A DNA stretch of 64,000 nucleotides from Burkholderiales bacterium PBB1 (GCA_002255905.1 NKIN01000003.1:37925-101924); one strand, 5' to 3'. Positions 45,506-56,171 are shown, counted from the stretch's first letter. Notes: generated by a model not told the origin, from the letters alone. Translations and numbers: made by a program.

Positions 45506-47392
45506 ATGACCAAACAAACACTTTCCTTCCAGGCCGAAGTCAAGCAGATCCTGCATCTCGTCACCCACTCGCTGTACTCCAACAAGGAAATCTTCCTGCG
45601 CGAGCTGATTTCCAACGCGTCCGACGCCTGCGACAAGCTGCGCTTCGAGGCGCTGAACCGGCCCGAGCTGTACGAAGACGCGCCCAACCTCGAAGTGCGC
45701 ATCAGCTTCGATTCCGAGGCTAAGACACTGACCATCCGCGACAACGGCATCGGCCTGAGTGCGGACGAGGCGGTCGCCAACCTGGGCACGATCGCCAAGA
45801 GTGGCACCCGCGAGTTCATGGCCAAGCTCGACGGGGACCAGAAGAAGGACGCCCAGCTGATCGGTCAGTTCGGCGTCGGTTTCTACAGCGGCTTCATCGT
45901 GGCCGACCGCATCACCGTCGAATCGCGCCGTGCTGGCGCCAAGCCGGGCGAGGGCGTGCGCTGGAGTTCCGAGGGCACCGGCGATTTCGAGATCGAGACC
46001 ATCGAGCGCGCCGAGCGTGGCACCGATGTGATCCTGCACCTGCGCGAGGGAGAAGACGAGTTCCTCAGCGGCTGGAAGCTGAAATCGATCATCAGCAAGT
46101 ACTCCGACCACGTGTCGCTGCCGATCCTGATGCGCAAGGAAGAGTGGGATGCCGAGGCCGCCAAGCAGGTCACCCGCGACGAGTGGGTGCCTGTGAACAA
46201 GGCCGCAGCGCTGTGGACGCGCAGCAAGAGCGACATCACCGAAGAGCAATACAACGAGTTCTACAAGCAGATCAGCTACGACACCGAAGCACCTCTCGCC
46301 TACACCCACAACCGGGTCGAAGGCCGCAGCGACTACACACAGCTGCTGTACATCCCCGCGAAGGCTCCGTTCGATCTGTGGAACCGCGACAAGCGCGGCG
46401 GCGTGAAGCTGTACGTCAAGCGCGTCTTCATCATGGACGACGCCGAGGCGCTGATGCCGGTGTACCTGCGCTTCGTCAAGGGAGTGATCGACAGCTCTGA
46501 TTTGCCGCTGAACGTGAGCCGCGAGCTGCTGCAGGAAAGCCGCGACGTGCGTGCGATCCGCGAAGGCTCGACCAAGCGCGTGATCAGCATGCTCGAGGCC
46601 CTGGCCAACAGCGAAGACGAGGCCGAGCGCGCCAAGTACAAGGCCTTCTGGCGCGACTTCGGTCCGCTGCTGAAGGAGGGTGTCGGCGAAGACCATGCGA
46701 ACGTCGAGCGGCTCTCGAAGCTGCTGCGCTTTGCATCGACGCATGCCGACGAAGATGTGTCATTTGCCGATTACCTGGGCCGCATGAAAGAGGGTCAGGA
46801 GGCGATTTACTACGTCACCGCCGACAGCCTCGCTGCGGCGAAGGGCAGCCCGCAGCTGGAGATCTACCGCAAGAAGGGCGTCGAGGTGCTGCTGCTGACC
46901 GACCGTGTCGACGAATGGATGCTGAGCCATTTGCACGAGGTCGAAGGCAAGCCGCTGCAAAGCGTGGCCAAGGGCGTGGTCGACCTGGGCGCGCTGCAGG
47001 ACGAGGAAGAAAAGCGCCAGGCCGAGCAGGCCGCCGATGCGTTCAAGCCCGTGCTCGAGCGGTTGAAGGCGTCGTTGAAGGACCGGGCGAAAGATGTGCG
47101 TGTGACCACGCGCCTTGTCGACTCGCCAGCCTGTCTGGTGGTGGACGACGGTGACATGAGCGGCCACCTGGCGCGGTTGCTGAAGCAATCCGGGCAGACC
47201 GGCTTGCCGTCGTCATTGCCCACGCTGGAAGTCAATGTCCAGCACACGTTGGTCAGCTCGCTGGAGCAGAGCCCGCATTTCGACGATCTGGCGCAGATCC
47301 TGTTCGATCAGGCGGTGCTCGCCGAAGGCGGTCAGCTCGAAGACCCGGCCGGCTACGTCAAGCGTGTCAACCGGCTGTTGATGCCGGCCTGA
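45506..47392 (+). CDS. htpG: Chaperone HtpG (Hsp90)
   Basis: 628 residues, the usual HtpG length. The GHKL ATPase domain at the N-terminus shows [32 protein letters not shown] and SEGTGDF. The middle domain has [10 protein letters not shown] and KRVISML; the C-terminal dimerisation domain ends [28 protein letters not shown]. It lacks the eukaryotic MEEVD. HtpG is an ATP-dependent folding and remodelling chaperone of the cytosol. The start [16 protein letters not shown] is the canonical beginning of the family. Confidence 0.97.
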   Translation: MTKQTLSFQAEVKQILHLVTHSLYSNKEIFLRELISNASDACDKLRFEALNRPELYEDAPNLEVRISFDSEAKTLTIRDNGIGLSADEAVANLGTIAKSGTREFMAKLDGDQKKDAQLIGQFGVGFYSGFIVADRITVESRRAGAKPGEGVRWSSEGTGDFEIETIERAERGTDVILHLREGEDEFLSGWKLKSIISKYSDHVSLPILMRKEEWDAEAAKQVTRDEWVPVNKAAALWTRSKSDITEEQYNEFYKQISYDTEAPLAYTHNRVEGRSDYTQLLYIPAKAPFDLWNRDKRGGVKLYVKRVFIMDDAEALMPVYLRFVKGVIDSSDLPLNVSRELLQESRDVRAIREGSTKRVISMLEALANSEDEAERAKYKAFWRDFGPLLKEGVGEDHANVERLSKLLRFASTHADEDVSFADYLGRMKEGQEAIYYVTADSLAAAKGSPQLEIYRKKGVEVLLLTDRVDEWMLSHLHEVEGKPLQSVAKGVVDLGALQDEEEKRQAEQAADAFKPVLERLKASLKDRAKDVRVTTRLVDSPACLVVDDGDMSGHLARLLKQSGQTGLPSSLPTLEVNVQHTLVSSLEQSPHFDDLAQILFDQAVLAEGGQLEDPAGYVKRVNRLLMPA

Positions 47393-47401
47393 TGCCAGAT
47401 C

Positions 47402-48472
47402 TCAACGCGCGGCGACTTGTTGTCTGAGTTGCTGCGCCAGTTGCTGCCAGTAGCCGCTGGTACCGAACCATGGAAAGCTGGGCGGGAAGGCCGGATCGCG
47501 CCAGCGCTTGGCCAGCCAGGCGCTCTGGTGAACGATGCGCAGCGTGCGCAATGGCTCGATCAACGCGAGCTGGCGATCGTCGAAGTCCATGAATTGCTCG
47601 TAGCCTGCAAGCAGTGACCGAAGCTGCAGCCGCGCTGCAGCTTCGTCGCCCGACAGCAGCATCCACAGGTCCTGGATGGCCGGGCCCATCAGACAGTCAT
47701 CGAGGTCAACGAAGTGCGGGCCGGCATCGGTCCACAGCACATTGCCGACGTGGCAATCGCCGTGCAGGCGGATCGGGTTCAGATCGCCGACGCGATCGAA
47801 AGACCGCTGTACCTCGCTCAGCGCCGCGTTGACCGCGTCGTGCCACTCGGGTTCGACCTCTGACGGGATGTTCCCGTGCGCAAGCAGCCAGTCACGGCAA
47901 TCCCAACCGAATTCGGCCACGGTCAGGCTGCGGCGGTGGGAAAACGGCTTGCGCGCGCCGACCGCATGCATGCGGCCGATGAAGCGACCGATCCATTCCA
48001 GCGTCGCAGGCTGTTCGAGTTCCGGCGCTCGGCCGGCCTTGCGCTGGCTGACCGCAAAACGGTAGGTGCCTTCCGCGATCGACACGGAGCCCAACGTGGG
48101 CGGCGCACCAATCAGCGTGGCCTGCAGCGGTGAGCGGGGGTCGACCTCCAGGCGCAACGGCGCTGCGACCGGAATCTCCTCGGCGGCCAGTTCGGCCGAG
48201 AACGCGTGCTCTTCGAGGATCTGGGCGTCGCTCCAGCGTTCGGGCCGGTAGAACTTGGTCACCACCGCCGTGCCGTCGATCAGGAACACCTGAAAAACGC
48301 GGTTCTCGTAGGAGTTGAGCTGCAGAAACCGTCCGTCGCTGCGCAGACCGACACCGTCCAGCGCATCGAGCATCAGCTCGGGCGTCAACCCGGAGAACGG
48401 TGTCTGTGACACAGCGACCGCGGAAGGAGCTTCAGGCGCCCCGACAACCGCATCCGATCGATCAGCGCCCAC
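47402..48472 (-). CDS. srkA: Stress response serine/threonine kinase (SrkA/YihE family)
   Basis: 356 residues. The aminoglycoside-phosphotransferase-like fold shows NSYENRVFQV, VTKFYRPERWS, catalytic loop LHGDCHVGNVLW and the metal-binding DLDDCLMGP, all hallmarks of SrkA (YihE/RdoA), which counters stress-triggered death in enterics. The GTG start at 48472 overlaps the end of the DUF2726 gene by about 11 bases; the first 25 residues are family-variable, so a later start is possible. It converges with htpG. Confidence 0.9.
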   Translation of the reverse strand: MGADRSDAVVGAPEAPSAVAVSQTPFSGLTPELMLDALDGVGLRSDGRFLQLNSYENRVFQVFLIDGTAVVTKFYRPERWSDAQILEEHAFSAELAAEEIPVAAPLRLEVDPRSPLQATLIGAPPTLGSVSIAEGTYRFAVSQRKAGRAPELEQPATLEWIGRFIGRMHAVGARKPFSHRRSLTVAEFGWDCRDWLLAHGNIPSEVEPEWHDAVNAALSEVQRSFDRVGDLNPIRLHGDCHVGNVLWTDAGPHFVDLDDCLMGPAIQDLWMLLSGDEAAARLQLRSLLAGYEQFMDFDDRQLALIEPLRTLRIVHQSAWLAKRWRDPAFPPSFPWFGTSGYWQQLAQQLRQQVAAR

Positions 48473-49370
48473 TGGCGAGTCTCACGGGCGTCCGGCGCCA
48501 CCGTGCACCTTCCTCCTCGTCGGTCAAGGCGGCGCCTTCCTCACGGTGGCTTGAGCCCGCAGCGGGTAGCCAGTCCGTCCAATCCCTCGTGGACTCGCCC
48601 GCAGACTCCGCGCCCGGGCGCTCGTCGGTGGTGAAAAACGAGTCGAGAAACACATTCGGATCTTGCTCGACCGCAGCAGGTTCGCCGCGGCGGCCAGGAT
48701 CCGGCATGCTCATAGGCGAAGCAACAGGCGCCGGCGGCTGCACTACTGCAACCTCTGGCGCCAGTGTCAGCGTCGCTGCGGGGGTGACGAGGTTGGGCGC
48801 TCTTTCTGAAGATTCGATGGGATCGCCAACGGAAGAGGGGGTTGTGGCGCCGAGCGGCGCACCGAGGGTCTCCGCGGTTCCAACCCCTGCCAGCAACGTG
48901 CGTAACTCGTCGATCGACGGCAGCGCATCGGCGGCGCATTGCAGGCGCTGGATGCCGCAGGCTGCCAGCACAGATTCCTTGATCCGTGTGCTGCGACGCG
49001 AATGGCTGCGGGCGCTGTCGAGATCGATCACCAGCAGCACATGGCCGTTCGGATTGCACACAGCAAACGTCACATGGGCAGCCCCGATCAGTTCGTACCA
49101 GTACGTCACGTGCTCAGGGGTGGCCGGCTGGCACAGTCGCACCAACGGCAGCTTGGGCAACACGATGTGCTTGGGAAAGGCCAACCGAAGCTGGTTGTAG
49201 AAGCGTCGTTCGTTGGTGTTGAGAGCGCGCCGCGCGGCCAGATTCCACTGGGTCGGTAGGGGCTGCAATCGCTTTCGGGGCGGCGCCCAGTGCCAGACCG
49301 CCAGGCCGCCCAGCGCTCCGCCGGCCAGCAAGGTGGCGATCAAGATCGACAAGGCAGTGGCGGCATTCAC
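48462..49370 (-). CDS. DUF2726 domain protein, membrane-anchored
   Basis: 302 residues. An N-terminal transmembrane segment (ALSILIATLLAGGALGGLAVW, about 5-27) is followed by the DUF2726 domain (about 45-155: NERRFYNQLRLAFP, HIVLPKLPLVRL, HVLLVIDLDSARS). A long Pro/Ala/Ser-rich low-complexity tail ends with a Trp-containing segment (DWTDWLPAAGS). DUF2726 proteins resemble a restriction-endonuclease-like fold that recognises nucleic acid or signals; function unknown. It overlaps srkA slightly and is probably co-transcribed with it. Confidence 0.86.
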   Translation of the reverse strand: MNAATALSILIATLLAGGALGGLAVWHWAPPRKRLQPLPTQWNLAARRALNTNERRFYNQLRLAFPKHIVLPKLPLVRLCQPATPEHVTYWYELIGAAHVTFAVCNPNGHVLLVIDLDSARSHSRRSTRIKESVLAACGIQRLQCAADALPSIDELRTLLAGVGTAETLGAPLGATTPSSVGDPIESSERAPNLVTPAATLTLAPEVAVVQPPAPVASPMSMPDPGRRGEPAAVEQDPNVFLDSFFTTDERPGAESAGESTRDWTDWLPAAGSSHREEGAALTDEEEGARWRRTPVRLASGR

Positions 49371-49715
49371 GGGTCAATCGACCATCGCAGAGCAGGGCGT
49401 CACGAGCCCCCGGGAGTGCCGATGCTATCGCCCTCCCGGGCAGAGGTACCCGAGGTGCGCTTATGAAAACGAACCCGCACGGGCTCCGGGCAAGCCGTCA
49501 GTCGCCACCAGGCCGATGAAACTCACCTGGTCCGGCTTGGACCTGCTATCATCACAGGCTGACCTGAATTTTCTGCCATCAGGCGGTGCGGCTGGGTCAA
49601 GCGCAATGAATTCCCGGCGAGGCTGCCATTCCAGAAGCAGTTCCAACGGAAATTCAGGATGTCGAGCGGTGTGTCTCTGACGTCCACAAGGCAAGTATTT
49701 CGTACAGGAATAACC
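49371..49715. other. rplM upstream region of 345 bases
   Basis: It separates the divergent DUF2726 gene from rplM. A -10-like TATCAT (49547-49552) lies about 165 bases before rplM, but I see no good -35 at the right distance. The last part, ending in an ACAGGA ribosome site, could hold the ribosomal protein leader. No hairpin of a known L13 leader type can be claimed by eye. Confidence 0.4.
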
Positions 49716-50144
49716 ATGAAAACCTTCAGCGCCAAACCGGCCGAAGTGACGCATGAGTGGTTTGTGATCGACGCGACCGACAAGGTCCTCGGCAGGGTGG
49801 CCAGTGAAGTCGCCCTCCGTTTGCGCGGAAAGCACAAGGCCATTTACACGCCTCACGTCGACACCGGCGACTTCATCGTCATCGTCAACGCCGACAAGCT
49901 TCGCGTCACTGGCAACAAGGCCAATGACAAGGTGTACTACCGGCACACCGGGTACCCCGGCGGCATCATTGCCACGAAGTTCAAGGACATGCAAGCCAAG
50001 CATCCGGGCCGTGCGCTCGAGAAGGCCGTCAAGGGCATGCTCCCCAAGGGTCCATTGGGTTACGCCATGGTCAAGAAATTGAAGGTGTACGCTGGTGCCA
50101 CGCACCCTCACACCGCCCAGCAGCCCAAGGCGCTGGAAATCTAA
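49716..50144 (+). CDS. rplM: 50S ribosomal protein L13
   Basis: 142 residues, the typical length. It starts [20 protein letters not shown] and contains [38 protein letters not shown] and [10 protein letters not shown], with the end [18 protein letters not shown]13 is an early assembly protein of the large subunit. ACAGGA lies just upstream of the ATG. rpsI follows 10 bases later, the usual rplM-rpsI operon. Confidence 0.98.
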   Translation: MKTFSAKPAEVTHEWFVIDATDKVLGRVASEVALRLRGKHKAIYTPHVDTGDFIVIVNADKLRVTGNKANDKVYYRHTGYPGGIIATKFKDMQAKHPGRALEKAVKGMLPKGPLGYAMVKKLKVYAGATHPHTAQQPKALEI

Positions 50145-50154
50145 GGGGCATGTG

Positions 50155-50547
50155 ATGATTGGTAATTGGAATTACGGCACCGGCCGTCGCAAGTCGTCCG
50201 TTGCTCGCGTCTTCATCAAGAAGGGCACCGGGCAGATCCTTGTCAACGGCAAGTCGGTCGACCAGTATTTCGGTCGCCAGACGTCGATCATGATCGTCAA
50301 GCAGCCTTTGATGTTGACGGCCAACGATGCGGCGTTCGATATCAAGGTCAATGTCCATGGTGGTGGCGAATCCGGCCAAGCCGGCGCTGTCCGTCATGGC
50401 ATCACCCGTGCGCTGATCGACTACGACGCAGCGCTGAAACCCGAACTCAGCCGCGCCGGCTTCGTGACCCGCGACGCCCGTGAGGTTGAGCGTAAAAAGG
50501 TCGGCTTCCACGGTGCACGTCGCCGCAAGCAGTTCAGCAAGCGCTGA
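50155..50547 (+). CDS. rpsI: 30S ribosomal protein S9
   Basis: 130 residues, full length. It has [21 protein letters not shown], the [21 protein letters not shown] segment, and the C-terminal tail ending RRKQFSKR, whose last residues contact P-site tRNA. The ATG at 50155 has AAGGGG about 8 bases upstream. It is followed by a clear intrinsic terminator. Confidence 0.98.
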   Translation: MIGNWNYGTGRRKSSVARVFIKKGTGQILVNGKSVDQYFGRQTSIMIVKQPLMLTANDAAFDIKVNVHGGGESGQAGAVRHGITRALIDYDAALKPELSRAGFVTRDAREVERKKVGFHGARRRKQFSKR

Positions 50548-50580
50548 TCGATCGTTGGTGCGTCTATCGCACACACCGAG

Positions 50581-50606
50581 AAAGGTCGCCCCCGGGCGAC
50601 CTTTTT
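50581..50606 (+). terminator. Intrinsic terminator after rpsI
   Basis: AAAGGTCGCC (50581-50590), a 4-base loop and GGCGACCTTT (50595-50604) form a perfect 10-bp hairpin running into a short T-run, 34 bases after the rpsI stop. It should end the rplM-rpsI transcript. Confidence 0.85.
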
Positions 50607-50665
50607 CATTCTGGACGGCCCGGTTCATAATCTAGGTCTATAGCCCAGGATCTTCAGGAGCAGTC

Positions 50666-51046
50666 ATGAACGCCGCCGCAGAACACAATCACCTTGCCGC
50701 CCCGCAAGACGAGCCGCCTCCCCCGTTGGTATTCACCGACAGCGCAGCCTCGAAGGTCAAGGAACTGGTCGATGAAGAAGGCAACCCGGACCTCAAGCTG
50801 CGGGTCTTCGTTCAAGGCGGTGGTTGCTCGGGATTCCAGTATGGGTTCACCTTCGACGAGGTGTTGAACGAAGACGATACCCGCATGGACAAAAATGGCG
50901 TCACCCTGCTGATCGATGCCATGAGCCTGCAGTACCTGATGGGTGCCGAAATCGACTACAAAGATGATCTTCAGGGCGCGCAGTTCGTCATCAAGAACCC
51001 GAACGCGACCACCACCTGCGGCTGCGGCTCCAGCTTCTCGGTCTGA
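50666..51046 (+). CDS. erpA: Iron-sulfur cluster insertion protein ErpA
   Basis: 126 residues, A-type carrier. The three ligand cysteines are present: GGGCSGFQY and [30 protein letters not shown] and [11 protein letters not shown] are typical of ErpA rather than IscA. It receives and transfers Fe-S clusters, e.g. to isoprenoid and respiratory enzymes. The ATG has CAGGAG a few bases upstream. It is separately transcribed from rpsI because of the intervening terminator. Confidence 0.94.
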   Translation: MNAAAEHNHLAAPQDEPPPPLVFTDSAASKVKELVDEEGNPDLKLRVFVQGGGCSGFQYGFTFDEVLNEDDTRMDKNGVTLLIDAMSLQYLMGAEIDYKDDLQGAQFVIKNPNATTTCGCGSSFSV

Positions 51047-51052
51047 GGCGGC

Positions 51053-52195
51053 TCAGCCGGCTGGGTACAGCGCGCCGAGGATGCGGGGGCCTCGGGCCCC
51101 GGTGACCGCGGGCAGGTTGCCTGGGTGGCGATTCATCCAGGTGCTGGCCAGCCAAGCAAAAGCCACCGCCTCCACCTGATCGGCTGCCAAGCCGAGTGCC
51201 TTGGTCGACTCGACCGAAACTTGTGGCAAGCGATGCGCCAGACGGCGCATCAATTCGCCGTTGTAAGCGCCTCCACCACAGACCAGCAAAAGGCGCGCAT
51301 CGGGCGCAAATTGCGCCATCGATTGCTGACAGCACCAGGCCGTCAGTTCGCAGAGCGTGGCCTGCACATCGACCGGGGAAAGCACCTCGCCCATGGCGGT
51401 CGCCTGCTGCAGGTATTGCGTGAGCCACGCCGGGTTGAACAGATCTCGACCGGTGCTCTTCGGCGGGGGCGCGGCAAAGTAAGCCTCGTTCTGCATCAAC
51501 CCGAGAAGCTTCCGATTGATCGTGCCAGACGCCGCCCAACTCCCGTCGCGATCGTAGGGTTCGCCGCAGTGCAGCAGGCACCAATGGTCCATCAGTACAT
51601 TACCGGGGCCGCAGTCGAAGCCGGACGTCGAGCCGTCGGCTGCCAGCACCGACAGGTTGCTGATGCCGCCAATGTTCAGTATCCCGGTGCAGAGGTGGTC
51701 ACGGCCAAACATGGCACGATGAAAGGCCGGCACCAGTGGTGCGCCCTGACCGCCTGCCGCCACATCGCGTGATCTGAAATCTGCGATGACATCAATGCCC
51801 GTCAACTCGGCCAGCAAGGCGCCATTGCACAGCTGCAGGGTGTAGCCACTGCCATCGAACAGGCCGGGACAATGCCGGACCGTTTGCCCGTGCGCGCCGA
51901 TGGCGATCACCTGCGACGGCGTCACCCTGGCAGCTTCCAGCAGAGCAGTCACGATCTCGGCATAGGCCCGCGCCACGGCATTGCTTGCCAAGGCGGCACG
52001 ATGCAGTTCGTTGCCACCGGCCGAGTTCAGGGCCAGCAATTCATTCACCAGTTCAGCCGAGAACCCATGATGCACATGCGCCCGAACTGTGGGTGCCTGC
52101 TGGCCAGTGAACTCGACCAGCACACCATCGACGCCGTCGAGTGAGGTGCCGGACATCAGCCCGATGAACAGTCCGGTGGCGATCTGGCTTGCCAT
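51053..52195 (-). CDS. anmK: Anhydro-N-acetylmuramic acid kinase
   Basis: 380 residues. The N-terminal GLFIGLMSGTSLDGVDGVL is the family signature, followed by GAHGQTVRHCPG, LNIGGISNLSV, FDCGPGNVLMDHW and LLVCGGGAYN. AnmK cleaves and phosphorylates 1,6-anhydroMurNAc from recycled peptidoglycan to MurNAc-6-phosphate. The start ATG 52195 is used because the signature begins 11 residues later; a longer upstream frame runs through the terminator. It converges with erpA and follows the M23 peptidase, also a cell-wall gene. Confidence 0.93.
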   Translation of the reverse strand: MASQIATGLFIGLMSGTSLDGVDGVLVEFTGQQAPTVRAHVHHGFSAELVNELLALNSAGGNELHRAALASNAVARAYAEIVTALLEAARVTPSQVIAIGAHGQTVRHCPGLFDGSGYTLQLCNGALLAELTGIDVIADFRSRDVAAGGQGAPLVPAFHRAMFGRDHLCTGILNIGGISNLSVLAADGSTSGFDCGPGNVLMDHWCLLHCGEPYDRDGSWAASGTINRKLLGLMQNEAYFAAPPPKSTGRDLFNPAWLTQYLQQATAMGEVLSPVDVQATLCELTAWCCQQSMAQFAPDARLLLVCGGGAYNGELMRRLAHRLPQVSVESTKALGLAADQVEAVAFAWLASTWMNRHPGNLPAVTGARGPRILGALYPAG

Positions 52196-52198
52196 CAA

Positions 52199-52223
52199 TG
52201 AAAAAGCCCGCGGTTGCGGGCTT
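52199..52223 (-). terminator. Intrinsic terminator between the M23 peptidase and anmK
   Basis: Read on the minus strand, AAGCCCGC (52223-52216), loop AACC and GCGGGCTT (52211-52204) form an 8-bp hairpin followed by TTTCA, just after the M23 peptidase stop. It lies immediately before the anmK start, so anmK needs its own promoter or read-through. Confidence 0.75.
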
Positions 52224-52259
52224 CGGAGGATCTGACATGAAACGGCATGGTGCCGGTCT

Positions 52260-53651
52260 TCACTCGAAGGTCGCGGTCGCCGGATTGGTGGATTGCGCGA
52301 TGCCCAGTTGGGTCTTGGCAGATTCGGCCAACTGCGCGAATTGCGCACGCGCTGCCGGTGCCAATGAGACGGTGTTGGCGAGGCTGGCGATCACTGATGG
52401 ATCGCGCTGCACGCCCCCCACCTTGAACTCGAAGTGCAGGTGCGGCCCGGTGGCCCAGCCTGTCATGCCGACAGCACCGATGTGCATGCCCTGAGCAACC
52501 GCCTGTCCCTTGCGCACATCGATGCGGCTCAGGTGCGCATACAGCGTGCTGCGGTCACTGGCGTGCCTGACCACGACGACATTGCCGTACCCGTTCTGCC
52601 AGCCCGCAAACTCCACGACGCCATCGCTCACGACGCGAACCGGCGTGCCGATCGGCGCACCGTAGTCGACGCCAGCGTGCTTGCGCCAGTTTTGCAGGAT
52701 CGGGTGAAAGCGCATCGCGAAGCCCGAGGTCACCCGCGAAAACTCCATCGGGCTGGCGAGGAAGGAGCGCTGCTTGCTGCGGCCGCTGGGGTCGAAATAA
52801 GCTCCACGCTGACCTGCCTGGCTGCTTTCGAACCAGATTGCAGAATGGGATTCGCCCTTGTTGACGAACTCGGCGGCCAGTACGCGACCAGCAGATTCGT
52901 TCCAGGTGATCGGTTCACCGTCGGCGGTCAGCGTCTCGTAGACCACCGAGAACGTATCGCCACGGCGCAGATCGCGGTGAAAGTTGATCTCTGTGGCGAA
53001 CACCTCGGCCAACTGCGTGGCGATGGCGTCCGGCAGGCCCGCCTCGTCGGTGGCATTGAACAGCGAGTTGACCACGACCCCGCTGCCCATCTTGGTCGTG
53101 GCCGCGAGTGGCGCGGTCTCGATTTGGGCCTCGAACTGCTGGTCACGGCGCGTGACGCGCAACCGTGTGAAATGGGTGGTGAGCTGGGCGGCGCTGCGCG
53201 CGGGATAGCGCGCAATCAGTTCCTCGAGCTGGCCAGACGCATCGGCGCGAACCTGGACCATCTTGCCGCTGCGCCCTGCGAGCAACTCGCGCGCGAGTGG
53301 GTCGCGGCGCAAAAAGGAGGCCGCGTCTGCGTCCACAACGCCCAGCCTGCGCAGCAAGCTGTCGACCGTGTCGCCTCGGCGCGTGGTGTCGTTGCGGAAC
53401 AAGGAGAGCTGTTGCTGGGCCAGGGTAGAGATCTGGGCCTGCAGATCGGCCGGCGATACCGATTCAGTGACCAGGCGCTGTACCTGGGAGTCGACAGAAG
53501 TGAGTGGCGCCACGCCGAAAGCGGTGACACCGAACCCGGCACAGCCCAGCAGGATCGCCGCGTAGAGTCTCTTGGGGTACTGGCGCACCACCTTCGCGGC
53601 GCGTTGACCCAGACGGACGGCAAAGCGATCAATCAAATCTGGTGAGCTCAA
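52260..53651 (-). CDS. M23 family metallopeptidase (murein endopeptidase)
   Basis: 463 residues. An N-terminal transmembrane segment (about 28-48, KRLYAAILLGCAGFGVTAFGV) anchors it, followed by an OapA-type/LysM-like middle region and the C-terminal M23 domain with zinc ligands in RKHAGVDYG (His, Asp) and GPHLHFEFK. Such enzymes cut peptidoglycan cross-links during growth or division. The start is TTG at 53651 with no ATG available near the transmembrane segment; a nearby TTG five codons later is the other option. It is divergent from tyrS, about 240 bases apart. Confidence 0.9.
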   Translation of the reverse strand: MSSPDLIDRFAVRLGQRAAKVVRQYPKRLYAAILLGCAGFGVTAFGVAPLTSVDSQVQRLVTESVSPADLQAQISTLAQQQLSLFRNDTTRRGDTVDSLLRRLGVVDADAASFLRRDPLARELLAGRSGKMVQVRADASGQLEELIARYPARSAAQLTTHFTRLRVTRRDQQFEAQIETAPLAATTKMGSGVVVNSLFNATDEAGLPDAIATQLAEVFATEINFHRDLRRGDTFSVVYETLTADGEPITWNESAGRVLAAEFVNKGESHSAIWFESSQAGQRGAYFDPSGRSKQRSFLASPMEFSRVTSGFAMRFHPILQNWRKHAGVDYGAPIGTPVRVVSDGVVEFAGWQNGYGNVVVVRHASDRSTLYAHLSRIDVRKGQAVAQGMHIGAVGMTGWATGPHLHFEFKVGGVQRDPSVIASLANTVSLAPAARAQFAQLAESAKTQLGIAQSTNPATATFE

Positions 53652-53889
53652 GGTTCAGGGAGCGCATCGCTCAGGATGGGGCTTGCGTGAGGCAAGCCGG
53701 ATGAATGCGGCTGTGTGACCCGTCCCGTAAACTGCGGGCCGATACAAACAGGTGAGAGCGGCAGCCTGACTCGAGATCCCTGCGCTTGCCAATGCCCCAA
53801 AACGACGCGCAAGTATACCGATGGGTTCGGCCGGTTTCGACGGGTTGAACGCGCCAATTGCCCCACCTTTTATTACGTATTTTCCCGAC

Positions 53890-55146
53890 ATGTCGCCACC
53901 CGATCCTATCGACCCGAACACGCCCGGCTTGAGCCCTTTTCCTGTGACAGAACGTGTCCTGGCGGCCTTCCGTGCCACGCAACGGGGCTGCGACGAACTG
54001 CTCCCGCAGGCTGATTGGCTCAACAAGCTGGCTCGCGCCGAAGCCACTGGCACGCCGTTGCGCATCAAGCTGGGACTCGACCCGACCGCTCCGGACATCC
54101 ATCTGGGCCACACCGTGGTGCTGAACAAGTTGAGGCAATTGCAGGATCTGGGCCACACGGTGATCTTCCTGATCGGTGACTTCACCTCGATGATTGGCGA
54201 CCCCTCCGGGCGCAACGCCACCCGGCCACCGCTGACCCGCGAGCAGATCGAGAACAACGCGAGGACTTACTTCCAGCAAGCCACCCTGGTGCTCGACCCC
54301 GAGAAGACCGAGGTTCGCTACAACTCCGAATGGAGCGACCCGCTGGGCGCGCGCGGGATGATTCAACTGGCCTCGCGCTACACCGTGGCGCGCATGATGG
54401 AGCGCGACGATTTCACCAAGCGCTACAAGGCCGGCACGCCGATCAGCGTGCATGAGTTTCTGTACCCGCTGATGCAGGGCTACGACTCGGTGGCGCTGAA
54501 GGCCGACCTCGAGTTGGGTGGGACGGATCAGAAGTTCAACCTGCTGGTGGGCCGTGCGCTGCAAAGCGAGTACGGTCAGGAGCCGCAGTGCATCCTGACG
54601 ATGCCGTTGCTCGAAGGCCTGGACGGTGTCGAGAAGATGTCCAAGAGCAAGGGCAACTTCATAGGCATCAGCGAGGCGCCCAACGACATGTACGCCAAGC
54701 TGCTGTCGATCAGCGACACGCTGATGTGGCGCTACTTCACGTTGCTGAGCTTCCGCTCTGAAGAGGAAATCGCAGCGTTGAAGGCGGAGGTCGAGGCGGG
54801 CCGCAACCCCAAGGATGCGAAGGTGATGCTGGCCAAGGAAATCACCGCCCGGTTCCACGGTGCGGCGGCGGCCGACGCGGCCGAGGCTGATTTCAACCTG
54901 CGCGCCCGCGGCGGCGTGCCCGATGTCATTCCCGAACTGTCCCTTGCGGGCGCCCCGCTGGGTATCGGGGCCTTGTTGCGCGAGGCCTCGCTGGCGCCTT
55001 CGAGCAGTGAAGCGCTGAGGTTGGTCGATGGCGGCGGTGTGAAGGTCGATGGCCAGGTGGTCAGCGATCGCGGACTCAAGCTCGATGCTGGAACCTACGT
55101 GCTGCAGGTCGGCAAACGCAAATTCGCGCGGGTGACCCTGAACTGA
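53890..55146 (+). CDS. tyrS: Tyrosyl-tRNA synthetase
   Basis: 418 residues. The HIGH-type motif HLGH is at 71-74 ([15 protein letters not shown]), the KMSKS loop is EKMSKSKGN (about 252), and a C-terminal S4 RNA-binding domain includes [17 protein letters not shown]. The short length and KMSKS form place it in the TyrZ-like subgroup. It charges tRNA-Tyr. The ATG at 53890 is preferred; the upstream 23 in-frame residues are not part of the family. Confidence 0.95.
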   Translation: MSPPDPIDPNTPGLSPFPVTERVLAAFRATQRGCDELLPQADWLNKLARAEATGTPLRIKLGLDPTAPDIHLGHTVVLNKLRQLQDLGHTVIFLIGDFTSMIGDPSGRNATRPPLTREQIENNARTYFQQATLVLDPEKTEVRYNSEWSDPLGARGMIQLASRYTVARMMERDDFTKRYKAGTPISVHEFLYPLMQGYDSVALKADLELGGTDQKFNLLVGRALQSEYGQEPQCILTMPLLEGLDGVEKMSKSKGNFIGISEAPNDMYAKLLSISDTLMWRYFTLLSFRSEEEIAALKAEVEAGRNPKDAKVMLAKEITARFHGAAAADAAEADFNLRARGGVPDVIPELSLAGAPLGIGALLREASLAPSSSEALRLVDGGGVKVDGQVVSDRGLKLDAGTYVLQVGKRKFARVTLN

Positions 55147-55171
55147 GCCGCTCGCACATCTGAGCGCGCGG

Positions 55172-56095
55172 TCAGCGGTTCAGCACACCCGAGGCGACCA
55201 GTCCGGCTGGCACATGAGGCGCCGCGTTTTCGATGTGACCGGTCTGGTCATCGAAGAAGAAATCGGGCTCGAATTCGCGCAGGAACTGGCCCTTGGCCAG
55301 CCCGCCGAGGAACATCGCCTCGTCGATCTCGATGTCCCAGTCCATCAGTGTGCGGATCGCGCGCTCGTGGGCTGGTGCACTGCGCGCCGTCACCAGCGCA
55401 GTGCGGATGCTCATCGCGGGCGTGGCTGCGTGTTGCAGCCGTTGCAGTGCCTCGAGCAATGGCTTGAACGGGCCGGCGGCCAGAGGCTTCTCGGCGCGGT
55501 CGCGTTCGTGTTCCTGAAACGCGTTCAGGCCCGCGCGCTGGTACACCTGCTCGGCCTCGTCGGAGAACAGCACCGCATCGCCGTCGAACGCAATGCGCAC
55601 CTCGTTCGGGTGGGCGGCTGAGGCCCGCGCCGAGTGGGGGTAGACACGCGCCGCCGGTACGCCGGCATCGAGGGCAGAGCGCACGTCGGCGTCGTTGGTC
55701 GACAGAAACAGGTTCGCATTCAGCGGCTGAAGGTAGCGCCACGGCGGCTGGCCGCGGGTGAACACGCCGCGCTGGATTGGCAAGCCGTGCTGTTTGGCCG
55801 AACGGAATACCCGCATGCCTGAGACGGGGTCGTTTCGCGACAGGATCACCACCTCGACGCGCTGCGTCGGTGATGGATCGTTCGTGCTCGCGGACGGTGC
55901 GCGATTGAACGCGAGCAACTTGTTGACCAGCGAGAACGCGACGCCCGGCTTGGCGGTGACATCCAGCCGATCGAGCTGCAGCCGCATATAGGCACGATCG
56001 TCGTTGGCCTCGAAGACCTCGTTCTCCTCCTCGAAATCGAACAGTGCGCGCGACGAGATCGCAACCACCAGTTGACCAGCGAGGGAGACAGGCAT
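55172..56095 (-). CDS. Cytosolic 5'-nucleotidase family protein
   Basis: 307 residues. It matches the bacterial relatives of cytosolic 5'-nucleotidase 1: LVVAISSRALFDFEEEN at the start, VVILSRNDPVSGMRVF, NLFLSTNDADVRSALDAGVPAARV, RIAFDGDAVLFSDE (the HAD-like DxDxV motif) and EAMFLGGLAKGQFLREFEPDFFFDDQ. These dephosphorylate nucleoside monophosphates. It converges with tyrS and is 76 bases upstream of the AAA ATPase stop region on the same strand. The start is ATG 56095. Confidence 0.88.
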   Translation of the reverse strand: MPVSLAGQLVVAISSRALFDFEEENEVFEANDDRAYMRLQLDRLDVTAKPGVAFSLVNKLLAFNRAPSASTNDPSPTQRVEVVILSRNDPVSGMRVFRSAKQHGLPIQRGVFTRGQPPWRYLQPLNANLFLSTNDADVRSALDAGVPAARVYPHSARASAAHPNEVRIAFDGDAVLFSDEAEQVYQRAGLNAFQEHERDRAEKPLAAGPFKPLLEALQRLQHAATPAMSIRTALVTARSAPAHERAIRTLMDWDIEIDEAMFLGGLAKGQFLREFEPDFFFDDQTGHIENAAPHVPAGLVASGVLNR

Positions 56096-56171
56096 GCGAT
56101 CGATGATACGGCGCGGTCAGGGCCGCTGGGCGCGCCTGGCCCGATCGAGACCCAGGCGGTAGCAGGCTCCC